From positions 1 through 64,000 of the forward strand of contig DASTXR010000086.1 in the NCBI GenBank assembly GCA_035765415.1: a DNA stretch of 64,000 bases, written 5' to 3'. The notes below the pieces were generated by a model, which was given only the letters and a program-made list of their open reading frames with translations, was not told the DNA's origin and did no database searches. Shown here one piece after another: positions 18,517-26,279 of this stretch (positions within the stretch are counted from its first letter, which is position 1; each line of letters begins with the position of its first letter). Made by a program: the position numbers and the translations under genes. This DNA is from CADEED01 sp035765415 (GTDB lineage: Bacteria > Pseudomonadota > Gammaproteobacteria > Steroidobacterales > Steroidobacteraceae).

Positions 18517-19461
18517 ATGAAGCATTGGGACGTGGTGATTGCAGGGGCGGGCCCAGCGGGCCTTTCAGCGGCGCTGATTCTCGGCAGGGCCTGCCGATCG
18601 GTGCTCGTCTGCGACAGCGGCACTCCGCGAAGCTGGGCGTCCAAGCGCATGTATGCCTATCTATCCCGCGACGCCATCGATCCGCGGCGGTTCCGCCAGA
18701 TCGGCCGGCGCGAGCTCGGAAAATATCCCGGCGTGCGCGTGAAGGATGTGGCCGTCACGAAAGCCCTGCGCCGGCGAAACGGGTTCGAGGTGTGGCTCGA
18801 AGGCGACGGCCGCGCCACGTGCCGGAAACTTCTCATCGCCACGGGCGTCATGGACGTCCTGCCGCCCATCCCGGGCTTCGAGCAATTCTTCGGGCGAACG
18901 GTTTTTCAATGCCCGTACTGCGATGGCTGGGAAATGCGCGGCAAGGCGCTCGCCGTCTACGGTCGCCGCCGGCGCGGCTTCGAGATGGCGCGTGCGCTGA
19001 CCGCGTGGACGCGCGACATCGTGCTCTGCACCGACGGACACGCGAACTACACCACGGCGGAGCGACGTCAACTCGCGCGCAATGGCATTCGCCTGGTGGA
19101 AAGTCGGATCGCGGCTCTGGAAGGGCAGCGCGGAAAACTGCAGCGCATCCGGTTTCGCGACGGCGAGTCGCTGGTACGCGAGGGACTGTTCTTCGACACG
19201 AGTTCGCGCGCGCAATCGACACTGGCCGACTCGCTGGGTTGTCGCTACACGCGACACGGCGGAATTCTCTGCGGACGATACGAGGCCACCAGTGTTCCCG
19301 GCGTTTTCGTGGCCGGCAACATCATTCGCGATGTGCAGCTCTCCATCGTCGCCGCGGCCGAAGGCGCGCGCGCGGCGTTCGGCATCAACCGCGCGCTCAC
19401 ACGCGAAGATTTTGCGCGCCGCGCCACCGGCACGCTTCGCATCGAGCACCCGCGCGTGTAA
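18517..19461 (+). CDS. Thioredoxin-reductase-like FAD oxidoreductase with degenerate NADPH motif
   Basis: 314 residues from the ATG at 18517. The FAD-binding motif is intact (VVIAGAGPAGLSAALILGRA, 7-26) and a redox dithiol is present (QCPYCDGWE, Cys132/Cys135). The second nucleotide-binding loop, normally GxGxxA/G, reads GRRRRG (149-154), so ordinary NADPH binding is doubtful. The C-terminal FAD segment SVPGVFVAGNIIRDVQLSIVAAAEG is normal. Related proteins without a usable NADPH site include ferredoxin-linked TrxRs and dithiol oxidases of the GliT/HlmI kind, which use oxygen. It is divergent from the poxB-like gene, with 133 bases between. No thioredoxin gene is nearby. Confidence 0.87.
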   Translation: MKHWDVVIAGAGPAGLSAALILGRACRSVLVCDSGTPRSWASKRMYAYLSRDAIDPRRFRQIGRRELGKYPGVRVKDVAVTKALRRRNGFEVWLEGDGRATCRKLLIATGVMDVLPPIPGFEQFFGRTVFQCPYCDGWEMRGKALAVYGRRRRGFEMARALTAWTRDIVLCTDGHANYTTAERRQLARNGIRLVESRIAALEGQRGKLQRIRFRDGESLVREGLFFDTSSRAQSTLADSLGCRYTRHGGILCGRYEATSVPGVFVAGNIIRDVQLSIVAAAEGARAAFGINRALTREDFARRATGTLRIEHPRV

Positions 19462-19504
19462 TTCGTACACTCGCGCGCGCGAAAAAAAATTGCGAATCGA
19501 CCGT

Positions 19505-19532
19505 GGAACTTGCTCGACAGTGCTCGGTCATT
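19505..19532 (+). promoter_or_regulatory. Candidate sigma-E (ECF) type promoter for the BON gene
   Basis: GGAACTT (19505-19511), 15 bases, then GTCATT (19527-19532). The -35 element is identical to the RpoE consensus, the spacing is standard, and the -10 keeps GTC but not the following TAA. It lies about 37 bases before the BON-protein ATG. An A8 run (19482-19489) lies just upstream. Confidence 0.5.
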
Positions 19533-19568
19533 TTTCGATGTTCTTCCAACTCATCACTGGAGAAGACC

Positions 19569-20417
19569 ATGGCTAACAGGCATCAAAACCATCAACCGGG
19601 ATCGCAGCGTTACGCCAACTATCGTCCGTCGGACGAGGACGATAACCGGTCAGCGCGCGACTACGAACGTGATTACGGACAACACGCCGAGAGTTATGAA
19701 GAAGGCCGGTGGCAGCAGGGCCGGCGGCGCGACTTCGGGCAGGAAAATGAATCGAGCGGGCGATCGGGCAGCTACGCAGGATATGGAGACTTCGGGCAAG
19801 GCGACTACAACCAGTCAGCACGTGGGCGCTACGGCCAGGGTGGCTACGGCCAGAGCCAGCCTAACTACGGCCAGGAGTTCGGCAGCTCGGGCACCAGCAA
19901 TTACGGCTCGAGCACCTATGGCTCGGGGCGCGGCAGCTCCATGGGTTCGCAAAGGGGATACGGAGGTTATGGCGGCGAGGGCAGCTACGGCAGCCAGGGC
20001 TGGAGCAGCCAGGGCGGCTGGCGCGAGCCCTACGGCGAAGGCCAGCAGTACGGTTCGCCGGGCGGCTACTCGCAGGGAATGCATCGCGGCAAGGGCCCGA
20101 AGAATTTCCAGCGCAGCGACGAGCGCGTGAAGGAATTGCTGTGCGAACGCCTGCACGACGATCCGGATATCGATGCAAGCGAAGTCACGGTGACTGTGCA
20201 GGGCGGCAGGATCATGCTCGAGGGCACCGTCGACAGCCGTCGAACGAAGAATGCGATCGAGGATGTCGCCGAACAGATCGGCATGCAGGATGTGCAGAAC
20301 AACCTGCGTGTGCAGAAGACCGGGGAACGCGGGATGGAGTCGGCCGGGAGATCACCGGCCGGGAGGACGTCCCAGGGCAGCGACGAGGGTGAACAGTCGA
20401 AGCAGAAACGCAACTGA
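19569..20417 (+). CDS. BON-domain protein with a Tyr/Gly/Gln/Ser-rich low-complexity region
   Basis: 282 residues from the ATG at 19569 (ribosome site TGGAGAAG). Residues 1-60 are polar and charged; about 60-175 are a low-complexity stretch built of repeated GYG, YGQ, YGSS and GGYG units, like prion-like or phase-separating domains; about 178-250 form a BON domain (DERVKELLCERL, VTVQGGRIMLEGTVDS, VQNNLRV); the tail is Ser/Arg/Lys-rich. There is no signal peptide, unlike OsmY. BON domains bind phospholipid or act in osmotic stress. A sigma-E-like promoter precedes it and a strong hairpin follows, so it is a single-gene unit. Similar BON proteins with Gly/Tyr-rich fronts occur in other Proteobacteria; their function is not known. 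Confidence 0.85.
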   Translation: MANRHQNHQPGSQRYANYRPSDEDDNRSARDYERDYGQHAESYEEGRWQQGRRRDFGQENESSGRSGSYAGYGDFGQGDYNQSARGRYGQGGYGQSQPNYGQEFGSSGTSNYGSSTYGSGRGSSMGSQRGYGGYGGEGSYGSQGWSSQGGWREPYGEGQQYGSPGGYSQGMHRGKGPKNFQRSDERVKELLCERLHDDPDIDASEVTVTVQGGRIMLEGTVDSRRTKNAIEDVAEQIGMQDVQNNLRVQKTGERGMESAGRSPAGRTSQGSDEGEQSKQKRN

Positions 20418-20434
20418 CCTCGTTGCTGCGAAGG

Positions 20435-20463
20435 GCGGGCGGCGTCGGAGTGACGCCGCCCGC
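20435..20463 (+). terminator. Strong hairpin after the BON gene
   Basis: A perfect 12-base stem (GCGGGCGGCGTC with its complement) and a 5-base loop, 17 bases after the stop codon. It lacks a T-run, but the stem is GC-only apart from one pair, so it likely ends or protects the BON transcript. Confidence 0.6.
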
Positions 20464-20475
20464 ATGCGGGGCTAG

Positions 20476-20651
20476 CTAGTTTCGTGCCGAACCCGGTTCC
20501 GCCATCTTCCGGTGCTGCTCGGCCAGCACCACGTTGGGCATGATATTGGCGAGCGCCTGGCGCAGCTTGTTGGACGCACCAGCCACGACGCCGGGCTCTC
20601 CCTTTTCCATCGCCGCGAACCCGGTCTTCGGCTCGCTACGTTTTCTGACTC
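20476..20651 (-). pseudogene. C-terminal remnant of a short-chain dehydrogenase (SDR)
   Basis: Read on the minus strand, the frame ending with TAG at 20476-20478 gives about 57 residues that look like the C-terminal end of an SDR enzyme: KTGFAAMEKGEPGVVAGASN, then NKLRQALANIMPN and VVLAEQHRKMAEPGS. Upstream in the same frame a stop occurs at once (TGA at about 20652-20654), and there is no start or Rossmann-fold coding before it; beyond lies the start of the isochorismatase-type gene. So it appears to be a decayed leftover, not a live gene. The longer minus frame across this place is in another phase and is not coding. Confidence 0.6.
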
Positions 20652-20706
20652 ACACCAGGCCAGACTGCTGATGCGGCGCAAAACCTGCGCGCGCCAAACT
20701 CGAGCC

Positions 20707-21309
20707 ATGCAACCAAGCAGGGGACTCCAGCCGCGTAACGACAACACTGGCCGCGCCGCGGTGCTCGCGCTCGATGTCATCTCCGACTTTGCCTTCCCCG
20801 ACGGCGCGCGCGTGCGGGCCGCGCTGGCGACGCGCGCCACGGCCATCCGCGCGCTGCTGGCGCGGGCGCGATCGAATCGCATCCCCGTCGTCTACGCGAA
20901 CGACAACTTGGGCCCCTGGCGCAGCGATTCCGCGGCGTTGATCGCGCGGTGCATCGCGCCGGAACGTGCAGGCGCGGAGCTCGTGCGCGGGCTGCTGCCC
21001 GCGGAGAACGACTCGATCATCCTGAAGCCACGCCATTCCGCATTCTTCGGAACCCCGTTGAACGTGCTCATCGACGATCTCGGCATCGACACGCTCATCC
21101 TGATCGGCGTCTCCGCCGAAAGCTGCGTATGGATGACGGCCTGCGACGCGCATACGCGGGGCCTCGACCTCATCGTCCCCGTCGATTCGATCGCCGGCGC
21201 CTCGCGCGCCGCACTGAGCGCTGCCGTGAAGAGCCTCAAGCAGGTGTTAGGTGCGCGCACGCCGGCGCGGGCGGCGTCATTGCGCCTGAAGGGCGGCAAG
21301 GTGCGGTAA
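20707..21309 (+). CDS. Isochorismatase-family cysteine hydrolase
   Basis: 200 residues from the ATG at 20707; an in-frame ATG at 20671 would add 12 basic residues. The catalytic triad of the family is visible: Asp23 (VLALDVISDF), Lys107 (ILKPRHSAF) and Cys140 (GVSAESCVWMTACDAHTRG), with the usual cis-peptide context before the cysteine. Members hydrolyse amides or vinyl ethers such as nicotinamide, N-carbamoyl compounds or isochorismate; the substrate here is unknown. It is cytoplasmic. It is convergent with the zinc dehydrogenase at 21322, with only 12 bases between the stops. Confidence 0.87.
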   Translation: MQPSRGLQPRNDNTGRAAVLALDVISDFAFPDGARVRAALATRATAIRALLARARSNRIPVVYANDNLGPWRSDSAALIARCIAPERAGAELVRGLLPAENDSIILKPRHSAFFGTPLNVLIDDLGIDTLILIGVSAESCVWMTACDAHTRGLDLIVPVDSIAGASRAALSAAVKSLKQVLGARTPARAASLRLKGGKVR

Positions 21310-21321
21310 CCGCCGAGCCGG

Positions 21322-22509
21322 TCAGTGGCGCGTGAAGCGTGGCTTCAACACCACCTTGGTGTATTCGTTCTGCTTCTCCTTGAAGTTCTTGTAACCCTCG
21401 GCCGCCTCTTCGAGGTCGAGGTGGTGGCTGATGAGGAAAGTGGTGTCGATCTTTCCGTCGAGGATCATCTCGAGCAGCTGCGGCATGAACTTCTGCACGT
21501 GAGTCTGGCCGCTCTTGATCTGCAGGCCTTTCTCCATGAGTGCGCCGATCGGGAATTTGTCGGCGATGCCGCCGTACACGCCGGGTATGGAAACGCGTCC
21601 ACCCTTGCGCGTGGCGAGAATCACCTGGCGAAGCGCGTGCACGCGATCCGTGGCCAGGAACGTGGCGACCTTGACGTGATCGAGAATGTTGTCGGGCGTC
21701 AGCCCGTGGCTTTCCATGCCGACCGCGTCGATGCACGCGTCGGGGCCGATGCCGCCGGTCATTTCAGCGAGCGCCTCGCGCACCTTCACCTCCTCGAAAT
21801 CCAGCACTTCGGCGCCCAGGCTGCGCGCGAGCTGCAGGCGGCGAGGGTGGTGATCGATGGCAATGACCCGATGGGCGCCTAACAGGAAGGCGCTCTGGAT
21901 GGCGAACAGGCCCACGGGCCCGCAGCCCCACACGGCGACGACGTCGCCGGGCTCTATGTCGCAGTTCACCGCGGCCATCCATCCGGTGGGCAGGATGTCC
22001 GAGAGGAACAGCACCTTGTCGTCATCGATGCCTTCGGGGATCACGAGCGGCCCGACGTCCGAGTAGGGAACGCGGACGAACTCCGCCTGGCCTCCGGAAT
22101 AACCGCCCGTGAGATGCGAGTAACCGAAAGCTGCCGCCATCGGATAGCCATAGGCGAATTCCGAAGGATCGGATTTGTCAGCCGGATTGGAATTGTCGCA
22201 GGCGGCAAACTGCTGCTTCCGGCAGAAGAAGCAGTTGCCACAGGCGATGACGAAGGGCACCACCACGCGCTGGCCCACCCGGAGCTTCTTGTTGCCCGCG
22301 CCGACTTCCATGACTTCTCCCATGAATTCATGGCCGAGGATGTCGCCATGTTTCATGCCGGGAATGGTGTGGTCGTAGAGGTGCAGGTCGGAGCCGCAAA
22401 TCGCGGTGGAGGTGATGCGGATGATGGCGTCGCGCGGATTCACGAGCTGCGGATCGGGGACGGTCTCGACGCGCACATCGTGCTTGCCTTGCCAGGTCAG
22501 TGCTCTCAT
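21322..22509 (-). CDS. Zinc-dependent alcohol dehydrogenase, formaldehyde-dehydrogenase-like MDR
   Basis: 395 residues. It has the catalytic zinc site (CGSDLHLYDH and GHEFMGEV) and the structural zinc loop (CGNCFFCRKQQFAACDN), then a Rossmann fold with VWGCGPVGLFAIQSA. The long linker GSGYSHLTGGYSGGQAEF-like region (FGYSHLTGGYSGGQAEFVRV) is typical of the FDH-like subgroup of medium-chain dehydrogenases found near catalase in stress operons. Reaction: NAD(P)-dependent oxidation of an alcohol or aldehyde. Its start overlaps the SRPBCC gene stop by 4 bases, so they are coupled. It ends the minus-strand operon that begins at 26095. Confidence 0.9.
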   Translation of the reverse strand: MRALTWQGKHDVRVETVPDPQLVNPRDAIIRITSTAICGSDLHLYDHTIPGMKHGDILGHEFMGEVMEVGAGNKKLRVGQRVVVPFVIACGNCFFCRKQQFAACDNSNPADKSDPSEFAYGYPMAAAFGYSHLTGGYSGGQAEFVRVPYSDVGPLVIPEGIDDDKVLFLSDILPTGWMAAVNCDIEPGDVVAVWGCGPVGLFAIQSAFLLGAHRVIAIDHHPRRLQLARSLGAEVLDFEEVKVREALAEMTGGIGPDACIDAVGMESHGLTPDNILDHVKVATFLATDRVHALRQVILATRKGGRVSIPGVYGGIADKFPIGALMEKGLQIKSGQTHVQKFMPQLLEMILDGKIDTTFLISHHLDLEEAAEGYKNFKEKQNEYTKVVLKPRFTRH

Positions 22510-23090
22510 CGCGGCTCTCCCCGGGTTTCTGGCAGTTGTGATGTCGGGATCTCGCCGGTCTCCATGAGCTGCTTGAAGCGGCGCAGGTCCTGGCGGGCCT
22601 GGATGTTGGGCTCGCGGCCGAATAGTTTGGCCACGGCCTTGCCGAGTTTGCCCGCGGGCGGGTCGTACACGATGTTCACGGTGACCTGGGTGCCGCGTCC
22701 ATTGCTGGTGTCGCGAAACTCGATGCGTCCGCTGTTCGGCACTTCGGCGCCTTCCTCGGAAATCCAGCCGATCACTTGGCCCGGCACGTCTTCATTGATG
22801 AGCGAATTCCATTCCACCGTGCTGCCCGCGGGGCCTTTCACTTTCCAGTGCGAGCGGCGCTCGTCGAAAACCTGGACGCTCTCGATGTTGTCCATGAACA
22901 GCGGCAGGTTGCGGAAATCGCGCCAGAAGGCGTAGAGCGCCTGCCGCGGTGCGTTGATGGTCACCGTGCGCCCGAGAAGGTCTCCGGGATCGTCCGGGTC
23001 GAATGAAAGGCCCGCGGCCGCGGGGTTCGGATCCCTGGCCGCGCTGGGCGGCGCGTCACTGTGAATTTCCCTCGAACTTCGCTTGACCAT
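22506..23090 (-). CDS. SRPBCC (START-like, cyclase/dehydrase) family protein
   Basis: 194 residues. After a disordered start, the SRPBCC ligand-binding fold begins at LGRTVTINAPRQALYAFWRD and runs through FDERRSHWKVKGPAGSTVEW, the common pattern of 'cyclase/dehydrase' proteins related to YndB and CoQ10-binding members. These bind a hydrophobic ligand; no enzyme activity is assured. It lies between katE (10 bases upstream) and the zinc dehydrogenase (4-base overlap). In many bacteria the same trio occurs together in general stress operons. No signal peptide. Confidence 0.85.
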   Translation of the reverse strand: MVKRSSREIHSDAPPSAARDPNPAAAGLSFDPDDPGDLLGRTVTINAPRQALYAFWRDFRNLPLFMDNIESVQVFDERRSHWKVKGPAGSTVEWNSLINEDVPGQVIGWISEEGAEVPNSGRIEFRDTSNGRGTQVTVNIVYDPPAGKLGKAVAKLFGREPNIQARQDLRRFKQLMETGEIPTSQLPETRGEPR

Positions 23091-23100
23091 GTTGCTCTCC

Positions 23101-25500
23101 TCACACGACTGGCGGATCGGTCTGACGTTCGAAATGACGATGCTTCGCCACGGCCGCGATGAAACGCGCTGCCGCCTTCGACGAATCGGCGACCTTCAGC
23201 ACGCCGGGATCGTCCTTACCCAGCGGAATCTTCGCCGCATCCAGTAGTTGGTCGCCGGCGCCCAGCGCCAGGATGGTCTTGCAGTGCCGGTACTGCTCTT
23301 TCACGAAATCGACGGCATGCGCGATCCCGGTCAGCGAGCGCGCTCCGGCGCCATCCGGAATGACCATGGCATCGAAGACCACCGACGGCGCCGTTTCGAA
23401 CGTCACTTCGACGTCGAGGTCGAGACCGTCTTCGGTGTGCACCGTGCCGAGCCGCGCGCCGATGAAGCGCGGCACCGCGCCTTCATCCGCCAGCTTGCGA
23501 TGCAACGCCTGCAGCGGCGCTCCGTCGATGCCGTCAGCCACGAGCAAGGCGATACATCGTGTGCGGATGCTGCCGTCCCCGGGCCGCGCCATCAGCGACA
23601 GCGGTGGCGAAACCTTCACTTCAGGCTTCATGTTGCGCGGCCGCACCGCGGGTTGCGGCGCGGGCACATCTATCCCGAGCCCTTCGGCCACCTGGCGCGC
23701 GAGATCCGCATCGACGTTGACGAGCTGCGAGACCACGCGCTGCCGGATGGGCAGCACCTGCACCTTGGTCAGCTCGAAGCGGAACGCGCGCACGATGTGC
23801 GCCTGTTCCACCTTTGTCTGGCTGTTGTAGAACAGCGCAGCCTGCGTGTAGTGATCGCCGAACTTCTCGGGCTTGCCGCGCACCTTGTCTTCGGCGATGG
23901 GTTCCGGAAACGACGTGAACCCACGGGCACCGGCCTGGAACGGGCATCCACCGCCCAGGGAGTTCGGCTCGTACGATACGCGGCCGCGGTGAATGGCCTG
24001 GCGATGCATGCCGTCGCGCTGGTTGTTGTGCGCCTGCGCGACGGGCGTGTTGACGGGGATTTCGTGGAAGTTAGGTCCGCCGAGGCGCGAGATCTGCGTG
24101 TCCACATACGAATGAATGCGTCCCGCCAGCAGCGGGTCGTTGGTGAAGTCGATGCCCGGCACGACGTGCGCGGCGCAGAACGCCACCTGCTCGGTCTCCG
24201 CGAAGAAGTTGTCGGGATTGCGGTTGAGCACCAGCCGTCCGACGGGACGCACCGGCACCAGCTCTTCGGGAACGATCTTCGTCGGGTCGAGCACGTCGAA
24301 GCTGAATTTCTCCGCCTGTTCTTCGGTGAAGGTCTGCAGTCCCAGCTCCCACTCGGGATAGGCGCCGCCTTCGATGGCTTCCCACAGATCGCGGCGATGA
24401 AAATCCGGATCGGCGCCGGAGATCTTGACGGCTTCGTCCCAGTCGAGTGAATGCGTGCCGGCGCGCGGGTTCCAATGGAACTTCACGAAGACGCTGTCGC
24501 CGCGCTCGTTCACCAGCCGGAACGTGTGCACGCCGAAACCCTGCATCATGCGGTAGCTGCGCGGAATCGCGCGGTCCGACATGACCCACATCTGCATGTG
24601 CACGGACTCCGGCATCAGCGACACGAAATCCCAGAAGGTGTCGTGAGCGCTGGCCGCTTGCGGCATTCCGTTGTGCGGCTCAGGCTTCACGGCGTGAACG
24701 AGGTCGGGGAACTTCATCGCGTCCTGGATGAAGAACACCGGGATGTTGTTGCCGACCAGGTCCCAGTTGCCCTCGTCGGTGTAGAACTTGACCGCGAAGC
24801 CGCGCACGTCGCGCGCGGTGTCGGTCGATCCGCGCTCGCCGGCCACGGTCGAGAAACGCACGAATACCGGCGTGCGCTTGCCGGCCTCGGAGAACAGCGA
24901 GGCGCGCGTGAGTTTCGTGAGCGGCTCGTAACACTCGAAGAATCCATGCGCGCCCGAACCGCGCGCGTGCACGATGCGCTCGGGAATCCTTTCGTGGTCG
25001 AAGTGCGTGATCTTCTCGCGCAGGATGAAGTCTTCGAGCAACGCGGGTCCGCGCAGGCCGGCCTTCAGCGAATTCTGATTGTCGGCAACCGGCACGCCCT
25101 GGTTGGTGGTTAGGGCGCGGCCTCCGCCATCGGCGCGCACGCGGTCGAGCGGACCGATCGTGCTGTTGAATCCGACGGTGGGCCCCGCGGATCCCACCTT
25201 GGGAGACGGATTGTTTTCCGTCAGCGTACTGCCGGTAACCGCAACGTCTTCCGGCTCGAGAGGAACGCCGGTGGGGGGATTGCGTGCGCGCTCACCGAAT
25301 TCGGCAGGCTTGAGTGGATTCAACGGCATGGCTTCGGCGAGCGCCGCGGCGCCCGCGGCCTTGCGCGCGGGCAGATCGCCCGGATCGACATGTGCGGGTT
25401 TGCGCGACGGCCCGCTGGTGGTCGCGCGCGAGGAAGTCCTGGCGGGTTCGGAGGTTTTTGAACGGGGAGTCGGCTTCGCGCCGCGCTTGCGGTTGGCCAT
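23101..25500 (-). CDS. katE: Large-subunit catalase HPII type with C-terminal DJ-1/PfpI-like domain
   Basis: 799 residues, larger than E. coli HPII (753) because of a basic, disordered N-terminus (about 1-90). The heme-catalase core has the catalytic His in ERIVHARGSGAHG, the Asn region DAMKFPDLVHAVKP, and the proximal Tyr-type region YVDTQISRLGGPNFHEIPVN; the last 150 residues form the flavodoxin/DJ-1-like domain of large catalases (IRTRCIALLVADGIDG, MVIPDGAGARSL). It destroys hydrogen peroxide in the cytoplasm. It lies 1 base after the ferritin-like gene stop on the minus strand and 10 bases before the SRPBCC gene. Confidence 0.95.
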   Translation of the reverse strand: MANRKRGAKPTPRSKTSEPARTSSRATTSGPSRKPAHVDPGDLPARKAAGAAALAEAMPLNPLKPAEFGERARNPPTGVPLEPEDVAVTGSTLTENNPSPKVGSAGPTVGFNSTIGPLDRVRADGGGRALTTNQGVPVADNQNSLKAGLRGPALLEDFILREKITHFDHERIPERIVHARGSGAHGFFECYEPLTKLTRASLFSEAGKRTPVFVRFSTVAGERGSTDTARDVRGFAVKFYTDEGNWDLVGNNIPVFFIQDAMKFPDLVHAVKPEPHNGMPQAASAHDTFWDFVSLMPESVHMQMWVMSDRAIPRSYRMMQGFGVHTFRLVNERGDSVFVKFHWNPRAGTHSLDWDEAVKISGADPDFHRRDLWEAIEGGAYPEWELGLQTFTEEQAEKFSFDVLDPTKIVPEELVPVRPVGRLVLNRNPDNFFAETEQVAFCAAHVVPGIDFTNDPLLAGRIHSYVDTQISRLGGPNFHEIPVNTPVAQAHNNQRDGMHRQAIHRGRVSYEPNSLGGGCPFQAGARGFTSFPEPIAEDKVRGKPEKFGDHYTQAALFYNSQTKVEQAHIVRAFRFELTKVQVLPIRQRVVSQLVNVDADLARQVAEGLGIDVPAPQPAVRPRNMKPEVKVSPPLSLMARPGDGSIRTRCIALLVADGIDGAPLQALHRKLADEGAVPRFIGARLGTVHTEDGLDLDVEVTFETAPSVVFDAMVIPDGAGARSLTGIAHAVDFVKEQYRHCKTILALGAGDQLLDAAKIPLGKDDPGVLKVADSSKAAARFIAAVAKHRHFERQTDPPVV

Positions 25501-25501
25501 A

Positions 25502-26095
25502 TCAGTGCCTCGGTTGACGGGTTTCTTTGGCGTGCTGGGCCTCGGCCGCAGTGGTCACTTCGCGCTTTTCTTCGGCGGGCGGCAACTCGGCATCTATCCC
25601 CAATGATTCCAGCCACAACTCCCGGCACCAGCCCTGCGTGTGATAGAGATGCTCGTCCTCCTCGTCCTCTATCTTCTCGTATGCATCCTGCAGGGCCTGG
25701 CGCTCATCGCCGCTCAGGTACTTCGACGCCTCGCCCAACAACTCCCAGTTCAGATGATCCTTGGTCTCCGCGAGCACGATGCATTCCGCGGCCACGATTT
25801 GCGCGGCCGCCGGATTGCCCGCCGCGAGCGCGGTGTTCATGGCTTCCACCAGCGAGGTGCCCAGCGCTTTGACGATCTGCGTGCCGGGCGTCATGGTGAA
25901 GGGATCGATGTCGAAGACCTCGCAGATCCTGGTGAGCGTGGCGACGTGCTCTTCGGTCTGCGACAGGTATTTTTCCCACTCGGCCTGCAAGTCCGGCCGC
26001 TGTGCGCACTTGATCGCAGCGGTGTAGACCTTGACGCCGCCTCGTTCGTGCTCGAGGGACTGCAGGAGTAGTTCGATGAATTGCGCGGAGATCAT
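25502..26095 (-). CDS. Ferritin-like four-helix protein, first gene of the katE operon
   Basis: 197 residues. The helical pattern with paired acidic and histidine residues suggests a ferritin-like fold: SLEHERGGVKVY (helix 1), LSQTEEHVATL (helix 2), AAECIVLAETKDHLNW (helix 3) and EDEEDEHLYH (helix 4), arranged so that a di-metal site could form. Whether it stores iron, scavenges peroxide or does neither is not shown. The C-terminal 35 residues are disordered. It leads an operon with katE, SRPBCC and a zinc dehydrogenase, which supports a role in oxidative or general stress. No closer family name is certain. Confidence 0.75.
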   Translation of the reverse strand: MISAQFIELLLQSLEHERGGVKVYTAAIKCAQRPDLQAEWEKYLSQTEEHVATLTRICEVFDIDPFTMTPGTQIVKALGTSLVEAMNTALAAGNPAAAQIVAAECIVLAETKDHLNWELLGEASKYLSGDERQALQDAYEKIEDEEDEHLYHTQGWCRELWLESLGIDAELPPAEEKREVTTAAEAQHAKETRQPRH

Positions 26096-26254
26096 GATGC
26101 GTACTCGATATGTGGAGAAGGGTCGTCATTAAGAACCGGTCCAATATCGTTAGCTGTAGGAACTGGGCGCTTCCATCCCGTGCTGTCCGACGACGGCAAT
26201 GGAAGAAGATACAAACCATGCTGACGCCGCCCATTGGAAAAATTTTCACAACGC

Positions 26255-26274
26255 CGCGCCGATGACGCGGCGCG
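26255..26274 (-). terminator. Probable terminator of the desaturase gene
   Basis: CGCGCCG and CGGCGCG form a 7-base stem with a 6-base loop just after the desaturase stop on the minus strand; a T5 run follows about 14 bases later. The rest of 26096-26279 must hold the promoter of the ferritin-katE operon, but no clear -35/-10 pair was found. Confidence 0.45.
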
Positions 26275-26279
26275 ACTCG

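Noticed and set aside
20472..20882. 136-residue minus-strand frame over the SDR remnant and isochorismatase-type gene
   Set aside because: It is in a different phase from the SDR-like frame and reads Ser/Arg-rich, with no family likeness.
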